In this document: piece by piece, positions 41,807-51,273 of the stretch
Layout of the letters: every line of letters begins with the position of its first letter
Position numbering within the stretch: position 1 is the stretch's first letter
The notes under the pieces: generated by a model
Told to the model about the DNA's origin: nothing
Seen by the model: only the letters and a program-made list of their open reading frames with translations
Databases searched by the model: none
Program-made: the position numbers and the translations under genes
Assembly: GCA_000613465.1 (NCBI GenBank)
Contig: BAJA01000009.1
Coordinates: 89,704-153,703 of the forward strand
DNA from: Bacteroides nordii WAL 11050 = JCM 12987
Lineage (GTDB): Bacteria > Bacteroidota > Bacteroidia > Bacteroidales > Bacteroidaceae
Direction of reading: 5' to 3'
Length of the DNA stretch: 64,000 nucleotides

Positions 41807-43810
41807 ATGAAATATAAGAAAGTTTTTTTGATGTTTATGGTGGCTTTCACTGTTACAATAGCTGGTGCTGCCGAATATAAACTGGGCTCTCCTGATGGGA
41901 GGCTTACGAGTGAAATTAATGTCGGTGATAGTCTTACGTTCACTCTTTCCAATGAACACCAATCAATATTGTCTCCATCGACCATTGCTATGGAATGGAT
42001 GAATGGCACAGTTTGGGGGGCCGATATGAAAGTGAAAAAAGTACAACGCTCGTCTGTTGATGAAGTGATTCTTTCTCCACTGTATAAGAAATCACAGGTG
42101 CGAGATAAATATAACCGGTTGATATTGACCACGACTGCCGGTTTCAGTATCGAATTCCGGATGTATGATGACGGAATGGCTTATCGTTTTGTATCTTCAC
42201 TTTCGGAGGAGTACACAGTGAAGAATGAAAAGGCAGTGTATCGGTTATCTCAGAATTTTGAGACATGGGCTCCGTATGTACGTGACCGTAAGAAACGAAA
42301 GGACGCCACCCGTGAACAGCAGTTTTGGAATGATATGCAAAATCTGTATACGTATCTTCCGTTGAAGGATTTCGATGAAAACAATCTGTTGTTTACACCG
42401 ATACTTGTCAATCTGGAGTATGGCGAAAAATTGTGTATTGCCGAAGCCGATGTTGAAGATTATCCCGGAATGTATTTAGCGACAGATAGTTGCAGACCGC
42501 AGTTGAGAGGAGTCTTTGCCCCTTATCCGAAAAGTGTGGTACAGGGCGGACATAATGATCTTGAACATCTGGTTACTTCGCGGTATCCCTATATTGCGAA
42601 GATCAATGCACCGCGGACTTTTCCGTGGCGGACTTTCATTGTTACACGTCGCGACGGAGAGTTGGTGGAAAACGATATGGTATATCGGTTGGCGGCTCCG
42701 TCACGCGTAACCGATCGGTCATGGATCAAACCGGGAAAGGTTGCCTGGGAGTGGTGGAATGACTGGGGGCTTTATGGAGTAGATTTTAAGGCTGGCATTA
42801 ATACGGAAACTTATAAATACTACATTGATTTTGCTTCCGAAAACGGCATCGAGTATGTTATTCTCGATGAAGGATGGGCTACTAAGGGAAAGTGTGATCT
42901 TCTTGATGTCGTCCCGGAAATAGATCTTCAGGCAATAGTAGATCATGGGAGGAGAAAAGGAGTTGATATTATTTTGTGGGCCGGTTATCTGGCGATGGAA
43001 CTTAATTTGGAAAAGGTCGTATCGCATTATGCCGATATGGGTATCAAAGGTTTTAAAATAGATTTCCTTAATCGTGATGACCAGGAGATGATTGATTTTA
43101 TGTACCGTACGGCTGAGGTATGCGCAGCCCATAAGATGCTTGTCGATTTTCACGGCTGTCCCAAACCAACGGGTATGCAACGCACGTATCCCAATGTGAT
43201 CAATTATGAAGCGGTATTCGGGCTTGAACAGTTGAAATGGTCCAAGCCCGATGTCGATATGGTTTCTTACGATGTTTTATTGCCATACATTCGCATGGTG
43301 GCTGGTCCGATGGATTATACGCAGGGAGCGATGCGCAATAGTGTCAAAGGTGGATATTTTCCGAACAGGAGTAATCCGATGAGTCAGGGCACCCGTTGCC
43401 ATCAGCTTGCAGAATATGTCGTATTCGATTCTCCGCTTAACATGCTTTGTGATTCTCCATCCAATTATATGCGTGAACAGGAGTGTATCCGGTTTATATC
43501 CCAGATTCCCACAGTTTGGGATGACACTTTCGTGCTCGATGGTAAAGTTGGCGAGTATATTGTCGTGGCTCGGCGTAGAGGTGATAATTGGTATATCGGA
43601 GCATTGGGGAATTGGGATACCCGTGAACTGAAGGTGAGATTACCGGATGATTGCATCGGGAAGCGGATCGAGATATTCAGTGATGGAGTAAATGCCCATC
43701 GGGCAGCTCAGGATTACCAGAGAACGTTCGGAGTATTGGAACAGAATGAGATTGTTGTCCGACTCGCACCGGGTGGGGGATGGGCAGCTTGTATTTCATC
43801 GACGGAGTAA
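41807..43810 (+). CDS. GH97 alpha-glycosidase, retaining type
   Basis: 667-residue secreted GH97 enzyme (signal peptide about 1-23). The N-terminal beta-super-sandwich (about 24-295) starts YKLGSPDGRLTSEINVGDSL. The catalytic barrel begins EWWNDWGLYGVDFKAGINTETYKYYIDFA. Asp419 in GFKIDFLNRDDQ stands where the nucleophile of retaining alpha-galactosidase members lies, whereas inverting SusB-type enzymes lack it. Glu468 in INYEAVFGLEQLKW fits the acid/base position. This points to a retaining, alpha-galactosidase-like activity, although the substrate may differ. The C-terminal domain ends ALGNWDTRELKVRLPDD. It is downstream of EEP in a two-gene operon closed by a terminator. Confidence 0.92.
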   Translation: MKYKKVFLMFMVAFTVTIAGAAEYKLGSPDGRLTSEINVGDSLTFTLSNEHQSILSPSTIAMEWMNGTVWGADMKVKKVQRSSVDEVILSPLYKKSQVRDKYNRLILTTTAGFSIEFRMYDDGMAYRFVSSLSEEYTVKNEKAVYRLSQNFETWAPYVRDRKKRKDATREQQFWNDMQNLYTYLPLKDFDENNLLFTPILVNLEYGEKLCIAEADVEDYPGMYLATDSCRPQLRGVFAPYPKSVVQGGHNDLEHLVTSRYPYIAKINAPRTFPWRTFIVTRRDGELVENDMVYRLAAPSRVTDRSWIKPGKVAWEWWNDWGLYGVDFKAGINTETYKYYIDFASENGIEYVILDEGWATKGKCDLLDVVPEIDLQAIVDHGRRKGVDIILWAGYLAMELNLEKVVSHYADMGIKGFKIDFLNRDDQEMIDFMYRTAEVCAAHKMLVDFHGCPKPTGMQRTYPNVINYEAVFGLEQLKWSKPDVDMVSYDVLLPYIRMVAGPMDYTQGAMRNSVKGGYFPNRSNPMSQGTRCHQLAEYVVFDSPLNMLCDSPSNYMREQECIRFISQIPTVWDDTFVLDGKVGEYIVVARRRGDNWYIGALGNWDTRELKVRLPDDCIGKRIEIFSDGVNAHRAAQDYQRTFGVLEQNEIVVRLAPGGGWAACISSTE

Positions 43811-43850
43811 AAAGAAAGATGGAGAGTGTGCTATAACTTTCCTTTCAATG

Positions 43851-43892
43851 AAATCACCCACGCTCCAATAGTTGCAGCGTGGGTGATTTTTT
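43851..43892. terminator. Intrinsic terminator after GH97
   Basis: AAATCACCCACGCT (43851-43864) pairs perfectly with AGCGTGGGTGATTT (43876-43889), followed by TTT. It lies between the GH97 stop and the stop of the convergent EEP/beta-helix gene and may serve both. Confidence 0.88.
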
Positions 43893-43915
43893 AATTTACT
43901 GGCAGATAATCTTAT

Positions 43916-46513
43916 TTATCTTTTTATAAACCGGGAAGTTCCTCCTTTCCAGGATAGTATATATACTCCGGGATAAAGCCGGGAAACATTGACCGGAGTC
44001 TCTCCTGGGGTAACTTCGCCCAGAAGAATAACCGTTGATCCGGTCATGGAGAATATTTTCACATCCTGTAATGTCATAGAAGTAGACAGATATAAAATTG
44101 AACCGTTCTGGTATGTTTTGACCGGATTGGCGACACTTGCTGTTTCGGTAATACCCGTACCTTCTCTTCTATATTCATACGCACCGATCGATGAGGTTCC
44201 ATCGGTCAAACGTTCTACTCCTCGTTGGTCGAATATCAGTTTGTTTCGTAGTTCAATCGTGTTGTCTACATCTCCTTTTAATAATTTTTCTTCCAATTGA
44301 GATGCCGGCAGCACATTGATTGCATTCGATCCGAAAAAGCGTCTTTTCACTTTGACTGTCTCAACCGGACCACCGTTTAATGCCAGAACAGGGATAATAT
44401 CTCCTTCTACTATGTTACTCTCGAGCATATTACCGAGCAATAGGATGGATGAATCGACTGAGGTTCCTAAAATATCGGTTTCTGCCGGTGTTATATTTAT
44501 ATTATCGGCACTCGAAAAGATGTTATAACCGGTAGTTGCCAGCTGTCCTGCATTATAAACATCACCAGTATGCGCTGAAGTGGAGCGGTTTCCGGCAATC
44601 ACGTTGTTGAAAATGAATGGTGTTCCGTTGTAAATATGCACGGCTGCACCATAAAAGTCGATGGTAGGTGTACCGTTTTTGTAGCATGATGCATGGTTTC
44701 CGACAATCGTATTATTGACGATCGAAATTGTAGATGCTACGTTCAAATTGGCATAGATGGCCGATCCTCCTTTCATTTCGTTAATGACACCGCCGATAGC
44801 TTCTACCCGGTTATTGACAAAGGTGTTGTTGACTAAAGTCGTTTTAGAAGCATAGGCTGTTCCGTTGAGGGAGACGGTACCTCCGTAAGTAGCCTTGTTA
44901 TCGACATAAGTGTTGTGTCCCAGGTAAGCCCACGAGTATCCTGAATGGTATCCGGCAGAACCTTGTACTGCTTCATTTTCCGAGAAGTAACAATCAGTCA
45001 TTGCATGGCGCCACCATAATTCCACACCGGCATAGGCAGTGAAATAAGCGCCGCCGTTGGCTGAGGAGATGTTACGGATAAACCGGCAATCGGTACATAA
45101 TAATTGGCCGGCTGCATAGATTCCGGCACCTTGACCCGTGGCCTGATTATTGCGGATAATCACATTATCGAGTATCAGTCGGGAACCCAGACTGGCGATA
45201 CCTGCCCCTGTGGTAGTATTTCCGTTGGCGTTTCCTCCGACAATTTCGAAATTGCAAAGCATCAGTGCGCAGTATTTCTGAACTGTCACTACATGATAAG
45301 CATTTTCTTCATTACCGGTCCATACTCCGTCTGCGATTTCATCATCGCCGTTTATATCTCCTGATAGAACTGTACGCCCCGTCACTTCTTTAAATGCAGA
45401 GTCGTAGCCGCCGAATATATCCAGAGAATGAGGAATATTGAGTGTAGCGTCCCGACCTTTAAATTGCTCCGATTCGGTTACGGTATAATATCCCTGGGCA
45501 ACGTAAATGGTATCGCCGTTGCAAGTGGCATCGACAGCTTCCTGGATATTACGGAACGGCGCTGACTTGCTTCCATCGCCACCATCAGCAGCATTTATAT
45601 CGACATAACGGGTATGGGAGGCCACGAAAGGTTCTAATGAGACGTTCACTATCACGGGAAAATGGTCGGAAGGAGTGACACTGCGTCCGAAAGTCTCATT
45701 GATATGATTGTATGTATGTACTTTCATCCCTTTTACCCATACATAATCCAGTCTGGTCCCATCTTTTTTCTCGGGATCCCATTTGCACAAGGTTCCGTCC
45801 TTAGGCCATGGGAATGGGGTTTCCGATACTTTGCGACTGTCTGACATATAGGCACTGCAAAGGTCATAGAACGGATAACGTATGGCCGACGAATTATGAT
45901 CACCGCATATGATGGCGGGGTAATGACCGGAAATGGAACGTACTTTTTCCATGTTAACGCGCGTTCCTTCATTGCGGGCATCACTTCCCTGATGATCGAG
46001 ATGGGTGATGAAATAATAAAAGATATCGCCTGTTTCCTTGATTTTCAGCTTGGCCCATACGGTGAAACGTTTGTTCCCGCTGCTGTTATCCCACGAAAGT
46101 AGTGATTTCGAGGGGTCTGTACACAAAAAGTAATGTCCTTCTTCAAGCAGATCGAACTTATCGGTACGAAACAATACCGCATTGATTGTTCCCTGATTGG
46201 GCACTGTTGATGAGTTTCCTCCCCATTCTACGAATGAATACTCCGGAAGTAAACTTTTCATGTCCTCTTGTTGTGAACCGGCATTCATTTCGTTGACTCC
46301 GACAATATCGTATTTGAAATCGATAATTGTCCGTGTAACATAACTCTTACGGTTGTTCCAGCTTAGCTCTCCCTGATCGGCGCTCGTTTTGAAACGGATA
46401 TTGAAACATCCGACGTTTAAAGTCGTGGTATTGGCTAGACCGACCGTCGACAGGGTCGATAAAAATAACCATAGAATGGCGAATAGTCTGTATTTGATAT
46501 GATAGAAAGCCAT
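43916..46513 (-). CDS. EEP phosphoesterase fused to a parallel beta-helix domain
   Basis: 865 residues from ATG 46513 (MAFYHIKYRLFAILWLFL), which gives a signal peptide; the longer frame to 46609 overlaps the preceding gene. Residues about 25-300 are an EEP domain with TTLNVGCFNIRF, IVGVNEMNAGSQ, FITHLDHQGSDARNE, AIICGDHNSS, LDYVWV and SDHFPV, all catalytic positions intact. Residues about 310-700 form a right-handed beta-helix (DUF1565 type; ADGGDGSKSAPFRNIQEAVD, then repeats with IVNNTIVGN, NTFVNNRV). The end (DVKIFSMTGSTVILLGEV, LYPGVYILSWKGGTSRFIKR) is a type IX-secretion-like sorting domain. It is the last gene of the SusC-SusD-TIM-beta-helix series. It has the same catalytic fold as the EEP gene on the other strand. 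Confidence 0.87.
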   Translation of the reverse strand: MAFYHIKYRLFAILWLFLSTLSTVGLANTTTLNVGCFNIRFKTSADQGELSWNNRKSYVTRTIIDFKYDIVGVNEMNAGSQQEDMKSLLPEYSFVEWGGNSSTVPNQGTINAVLFRTDKFDLLEEGHYFLCTDPSKSLLSWDNSSGNKRFTVWAKLKIKETGDIFYYFITHLDHQGSDARNEGTRVNMEKVRSISGHYPAIICGDHNSSAIRYPFYDLCSAYMSDSRKVSETPFPWPKDGTLCKWDPEKKDGTRLDYVWVKGMKVHTYNHINETFGRSVTPSDHFPVIVNVSLEPFVASHTRYVDINAADGGDGSKSAPFRNIQEAVDATCNGDTIYVAQGYYTVTESEQFKGRDATLNIPHSLDIFGGYDSAFKEVTGRTVLSGDINGDDEIADGVWTGNEENAYHVVTVQKYCALMLCNFEIVGGNANGNTTTGAGIASLGSRLILDNVIIRNNQATGQGAGIYAAGQLLCTDCRFIRNISSANGGAYFTAYAGVELWWRHAMTDCYFSENEAVQGSAGYHSGYSWAYLGHNTYVDNKATYGGTVSLNGTAYASKTTLVNNTFVNNRVEAIGGVINEMKGGSAIYANLNVASTISIVNNTIVGNHASCYKNGTPTIDFYGAAVHIYNGTPFIFNNVIAGNRSTSAHTGDVYNAGQLATTGYNIFSSADNINITPAETDILGTSVDSSILLLGNMLESNIVEGDIIPVLALNGGPVETVKVKRRFFGSNAINVLPASQLEEKLLKGDVDNTIELRNKLIFDQRGVERLTDGTSSIGAYEYRREGTGITETASVANPVKTYQNGSILYLSTSMTLQDVKIFSMTGSTVILLGEVTPGETPVNVSRLYPGVYILSWKGGTSRFIKR

Positions 46514-46598
46514 ATAATAATGATTTATAAAACAAACAAGTCGACTGCTTTCCAGATACGGAAAGCAGACGGACCTGTTCAATAGATTAGTTACAATA

Positions 46599-48404
46599 TT
46601 ATCTGGCAACTTTGAACGTTTGTCCGTTCACGTTAGCCATGTAAATGCCTTTTGTGAGATCACGCAGGTCAATCGTGTTACCTTGGGTAATAGACCGGAT
46701 ACGTATACCTTGTAAATTATAAATATGTATCGTAGCATTGTCGGTGAGTCCTACAATCTGGTAGATACCATCACCCGATACTTGTAATTTGAGAGAGGAC
46801 ATCGGAGAATTCGTAACGGCAATACCGGTCCCATGATTGGTCAAGAAATCATAGGCTCCCGGAGCCGTTTCACCGTTAATCTCTTCCTGGCTACGTTTCG
46901 AACCGGTCTGGTCTACGGTAACGTCGATCTCGAATGGGAGATATTTGCCTTCATCTTTTAGAGTCTTGATGTACTCTCCAAGTTCGAAACCATAAAGGGC
47001 GTAAACTCCGAGCTGGTCGAGAATGCCATTATCTACAGGTTTCAGCGTCTTGGTGAATCCGCCGTTTTCGCCAGCTGTGGTTGTGCCGAATATCTTGGAA
47101 TAAGTATTCGGGTTACTGCCATCCATGTGATCATTGTTCCAGTTGATAGCAATGGTTGGAGAATTCATGACCGAGCCGAACGTGCCTAATATGCTGCCAC
47201 CATACGAATTTAAATAGGCGCTGGAGGGTGTCTTTTCCGTACCGGTAAGAACGATAGCGGCTTTGGCAACTGTACCGTCGTCTTCGCGTCCGACAATAAT
47301 GGAATTACAGATATTCACTGCCGGATCACAGGCAATACGTATTTGCGATCCCAACCATGAACCAGGATTAGTGACAGTACCGGTTTCCGTATCTTCAGCA
47401 TATAGTTCCGAAGGATCGGCAGCGCATGTATTGCCGGCAATTGTACAGTTTATGATATGTACTGCACGTACATCATCATCAAAGGAGCTGCCATTGGCGC
47501 AGATTCCGGCACCTTCGTAAAAGGCCTTGTTGTCAACAATAGTGGAATTTATGATCCACATATTTTCTCCTGAAGATTGGGCGATGGCACCACCGTAACG
47601 GGATTCTACTTCATTATTACCGAAATAACAACGTTCGATTACGCCATTCGCTTTCTTAGAACTGCGGGAAGTACACCGGAATCCGGCTCCGGTCTTATGC
47701 GCTTTGTTGTTGTATACATTGCAGTCTTTTATATGATAAAGTCCGCCATAGATGTGGATACCGGCACCGATTCCGTCTCCCGTACCTTCGCCTTTGCTTA
47801 TATTATTATATATATTGCAATATTGAAGTTCGATGGCTCCCTGCGTGCAATAAACTGCTCCACTTGCGTTAGTTGAACCTTCGGGAGAATATGAACAGGT
47901 AAAATCGATACCTATCAGTTTGCAGATGTGGGCCAGGTTCTCGGCAGCATCATTCCGAGCCTGACGCACATGAATTAAATTACGGAGGTCGCCTGCACTC
48001 GGTCCTCCGTTTTCGTCGAGGTCACCGGAGAAAATTGTAGGTGTTGCCGATGGATAGGCAGGCCACTCAGTAACCACACCTTTACTTTGATCACATCCTC
48101 CAACGAAAATATAGCCACGATAAATACGCCCGGCATCGGAACCGGGACTGGTAGCATTGTAATAGGTTCCTCCTGCAAGAAAGAATACGTCTCCGGTTTT
48201 ATACTTGGATACCTCATCGTTTTTTGCAGCAGCGGCATCATTTTCGAAAATGTCATACATGGTAATCGCTTTTTCCCAGGATGAACCGTCGTTGCCTGTA
48301 GCACGTAACCCCGGTACGACATAGTATTCAGCCGAAAAAACGGTTGTAGGAATCAAAATTCCCATCACACAGAGTAAGAAATGTTTTAGTTTCATAATTC
48401 TCAT
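46599..48404 (-). CDS. Secreted parallel beta-helix protein
   Basis: 601 residues. Signal peptide about 1-22 (LLCVMGILIPTTVFS). AEYYVVPGLRATGNDGSSWEKAITMYDI is the start of a DUF1565/pectate-lyase-like beta-helix. Helix rungs are visible as VYNNKAHKTGAGFRCTS, NSTIVDNKAFYEGAGICANGSS and NCTIAGNTCAAD. The C-terminus (SGDGIYQIVGLTDNATIHIY NLQGIRIRSI, DLTKGIYMANVNGQTFKVAR) is a sorting-type domain for surface display. I see no lyase catalytic motif that can be named, so it may bind or cleave the target glycan. It lies 75 bp after the TIM-barrel gene and 85 bp before the EEP/beta-helix gene, in the susC operon direction. Confidence 0.85.
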   Translation of the reverse strand: MRIMKLKHFLLCVMGILIPTTVFSAEYYVVPGLRATGNDGSSWEKAITMYDIFENDAAAAKNDEVSKYKTGDVFFLAGGTYYNATSPGSDAGRIYRGYIFVGGCDQSKGVVTEWPAYPSATPTIFSGDLDENGGPSAGDLRNLIHVRQARNDAAENLAHICKLIGIDFTCSYSPEGSTNASGAVYCTQGAIELQYCNIYNNISKGEGTGDGIGAGIHIYGGLYHIKDCNVYNNKAHKTGAGFRCTSRSSKKANGVIERCYFGNNEVESRYGGAIAQSSGENMWIINSTIVDNKAFYEGAGICANGSSFDDDVRAVHIINCTIAGNTCAADPSELYAEDTETGTVTNPGSWLGSQIRIACDPAVNICNSIIVGREDDGTVAKAAIVLTGTEKTPSSAYLNSYGGSILGTFGSVMNSPTIAINWNNDHMDGSNPNTYSKIFGTTTAGENGGFTKTLKPVDNGILDQLGVYALYGFELGEYIKTLKDEGKYLPFEIDVTVDQTGSKRSQEEINGETAPGAYDFLTNHGTGIAVTNSPMSSLKLQVSGDGIYQIVGLTDNATIHIYNLQGIRIRSITQGNTIDLRDLTKGIYMANVNGQTFKVAR

Positions 48405-48478
48405 AGATTTGTTAATAATGTATTGGTAAAATCACTTGGAGTTTTTATACGTTTGAGGAGGTATTGACAACAGCCTCC

Positions 48479-49441
48479 TTACGGTTGTAAAGACTTTGTA
48501 TAATTTTCATAAAGCAGATTATAGGCAGTGACAAGATCTGTAAATCCATCTACTTCTTTTGCTCTTATTTCATAGAGGAACGGACCAGTGTAACCGGCAT
48601 GATCAAGTGCCTGAAGAATAAGAACCCAATTGTTTTTCCCGCGTCCCGGGAGCTGATGACACTCCTTCTCTCCGTCACCGTCGGCAATGTGGACACTCTT
48701 TATGCGAGAGCCGAGTGCAGCGATCAGCAGTTCGGGATTTTTGATGTGATTCATGTCGACTGCTGCATAAACATCAGCCGGCATTAAATCCATAATTTCA
48801 ACCATCTCTTCGACAGTACGGCCCAACGGGCGTTCTACCCCGGGACTGCGAAGTAATTTGTATCCGAGAAGATTTTCCAATACAATGATGGCCCCTATCT
48901 CCTTTACATCTTTATTCAGGGAAGTGATGGTTTTTACCAGTTGGCTCATGCGTTCCTTGCGTTCGTTGAGGCCTAACCGCCAGCTTGGATGGAACAGGAT
49001 TACTTCCGGCTCCAATACGCTGACGACATCGATGTAGCTACGGTAGGCATTTTCGGAGTGTGAACGAATGGTTTCGTCAATGTGTGACGGGTCACAGTCG
49101 GCCCCATAAGGCATATGTATCGACCAAATGTTGATCCCTGCACTGTCAGCATTGTGTTTTACCTGGCGGAATTTCTCTTTTAATTCGGCATTTGGAATAG
49201 GATGATCTCCATTTACTAAGCCGGTGAGAGAAATTTCTATGTCAGAGATACCCGCAGACCGTGCTTCTTTCAGGTTTTCATAGGTTAACCCTTGCAAACC
49301 GCCGAAAACGCTTATAGTTGTACCTATTCGCAATTTTTGCGGAGTATGTACTTTGTCTTCGTTCATGGTATCCATGCAAAAGCCACTTACGGAAACCATT
49401 AAGACAGATATCCATACATAGATTATTTTTCTTTTTAACAT
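48479..49441 (-). CDS. Secreted xylose-isomerase-like TIM barrel protein
   Basis: 320 residues. The core is the AP_endonuc_2 / sugar-phosphate isomerase-epimerase barrel: DIEISLTGLVNGD, INIWSIHMPYG, VILFHPSWRLG, IIVLENLLGYK, YAAVDMNHIKNPELL and IKSVHIADGDGEKECHQLPGRGKNNW. The metal-ligand pattern Glu (VLEN), Asp/His (DMNH), His (SVHIAD) and a final Glu (YEIRAKE) is present. Unlike most members it has an N-terminal signal sequence (IIYVWISVLMVSVSGFC), so it is probably periplasmic. It follows susD by 55 bp. It may epimerise or hydrolyse a released sugar or sugar-phosphate; this is inference. Confidence 0.82.
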   Translation of the reverse strand: MLKRKIIYVWISVLMVSVSGFCMDTMNEDKVHTPQKLRIGTTISVFGGLQGLTYENLKEARSAGISDIEISLTGLVNGDHPIPNAELKEKFRQVKHNADSAGINIWSIHMPYGADCDPSHIDETIRSHSENAYRSYIDVVSVLEPEVILFHPSWRLGLNERKERMSQLVKTITSLNKDVKEIGAIIVLENLLGYKLLRSPGVERPLGRTVEEMVEIMDLMPADVYAAVDMNHIKNPELLIAALGSRIKSVHIADGDGEKECHQLPGRGKNNWVLILQALDHAGYTGPFLYEIRAKEVDGFTDLVTAYNLLYENYTKSLQP

Positions 49442-49496
49442 ACTGTTTACTTGTAATTTAAAACTTAATAATAACTGACTTGCGAATAAGATGTGG

Positions 49497-51259
49497 TTAA
49501 AAATTTAGTCCGTCATCCCATCCGGGGTTCTGTGTAATCATACCTTTGGTAAGTGTACGTTCATTACTTGGGATTGGATAGAGATAATCTCGGTCCTCGT
49601 TGAAGGCCCTCATTAATTGTCCGTGAGCCAGAATATAACCGGTCTCTCCTTCTGACAGGAATATGTCTTGGTTTATTTTTAATGGAGTTACTCCCGGAGC
49701 GGGAATACGGCGGTCCAGATAAACCACAAAATCGATTTTTCCATTGCCATCCATGTCATAACGGCCTTCACCGGGTACATAGGTCCATAAAATGGCTGGG
49801 CCAGAAGTTGGCCTTCACGCCAGCGGCATAAATCGGCAAAACGGATGCCTTCGTTTACCATTTCTATCGAACGCTCCCGACGGATCTCAAGAATGACTCC
49901 TTTGTTAGGACCGTTATCCACATTCTTATATCCATAAAGTTCAGATGTGAGGAACGGGTCAGGATCGGCATTTACTGCTGATTTGTCCAGGTGGGGCATT
50001 CCTACGCGATCACGGATTAAATTGATGGAGTGATCGAGGTCATCTTGTGTCAATGTTCCCAGTTCGGCTTTGGCTTCGGCGTAATTGAGGTATACTTCGG
50101 CCATACGGTAAATAGGTATATCTATTGTCGAAGCATTGACAAAATTGGGTCCTGAAATGTACTTTAGCATCGGATATCCTGTCACGGTATTGGCAAAATT
50201 GAAGGTTCCTTCTGTACCATCGATGTATTGGGTATTTTGTGTCAATACTGTTTGTGCAAGACGCGGATCGCGTTCTTTAGTCTCTTCGGTAAATGGCATC
50301 GTTGCCCATCCTGCTTTATCGGTAAAGCGACTGCCGTCTTGCATTAAGTAAGAGAAAACGAGTGCCTTGGTGTAACCGGCCATGCCTTTGGAGGGCATTA
50401 ATGCATAGGCGTCGACTGCATGTGCGAAATTTCCTCCATAGCAACGTGCAAGAATTACTTCCTGTGCAATGGCGCTTTCTGAAGTAAAGAGTGAATAATA
50501 AGGGTTTTTCCCTGTCGAGTAGATGGAATACTTTTTATCATTCATAATATCAAGCGATGCATTAACACATTCCTGCAAGATAGCTTCATAAGGTAAATTG
50601 CTTTTATTAAATGTGTGGCCGGCATGGTATTTACGGAAAGTTCCTTCAAAAAGGCATGCACGTGATTTTAATGCAAGGGCTGCATAACGTGAAACTTTAT
50701 AAATAGAGGATGATGTAGGAAGGCTTTCTGCAGCTTTGTTGCAGTCTTCTATGATATGATTTATGATGACGTCGCGGCTGTCACGTGGTTTGGCCAAAAG
50801 TTCGTCTTGGTCGGAAGCCAATACCTGATCATACCATGGTACCTCGCCAAAACGTTTCAGCTTTTCAAAGTAAAAGTAGGCACGCCAGAAATAGGCAACA
50901 CCGTCATAGCGTTTGCGAGCGGATGCATCTTTACAGCGATGGGAATTTTGCAGATAATAGTTGATATATCTCAGATAAGACCATGACCATCCCCCGCCGG
51001 AGGAAGGAACGGTACGTGTCAGTCCTACTACGACATCGCTCTGAGACAGACCATCAACAATCAGGTTGGATGGTTCGTCATACAGATTGACTGCGGTAGG
51101 TTCCATGAGATAAAACTGGTTGGTATAAAGTTCCAACTCTGATTCTGTATGAAAGAAGGTGTCGGGACTGATGGAATCCTTAGGAAACTCATTAAGGTCA
51201 CACGATACAATGCCTGTTAATAAGGTGGCGGATATGAATATATATTTTATAGTACGCAT
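49497..51259 (-). pseudogene. SusD/RagB-family glycan-binding lipoprotein, frameshifted
   Basis: Surface lipoprotein that caps the SusC transporter and binds glycan. The lipobox Cys is in TGIVSCDLNEFP near residue 20. The TPR-type helices of SusD are visible (RYINYYLQNSHRCKDA, YDGVAYFWRAYFYFEKLKRFGEVPWYDQVL, SRYAALALKSRACLFEGTFRKYH). The conserved IYRMAEVYLNYAEAKAELG and RDRVGMP, then ILEIRRERSIEMVNEGIRFADLCRWREG, define the C-terminal half. The frame breaks at about 49778: restoring one G (cctatgtac to cctatggtac) joins YGPM with VPGEGRYDMDGNGKIDFVVY. It ends with the normal DYLYPIPSNERTLTKGMITQNPGW. Repaired length is about 587. It follows susC by 14 bp. Confidence 0.93.
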
Positions 51260-51273
51260 AGCTGGTTTGTTTT

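Noticed and set aside
46514..46609. Longer N-terminus for the EEP/beta-helix protein
   Set aside because: It would overlap the preceding gene and place 32 extra residues before the signal peptide that starts at 46513.
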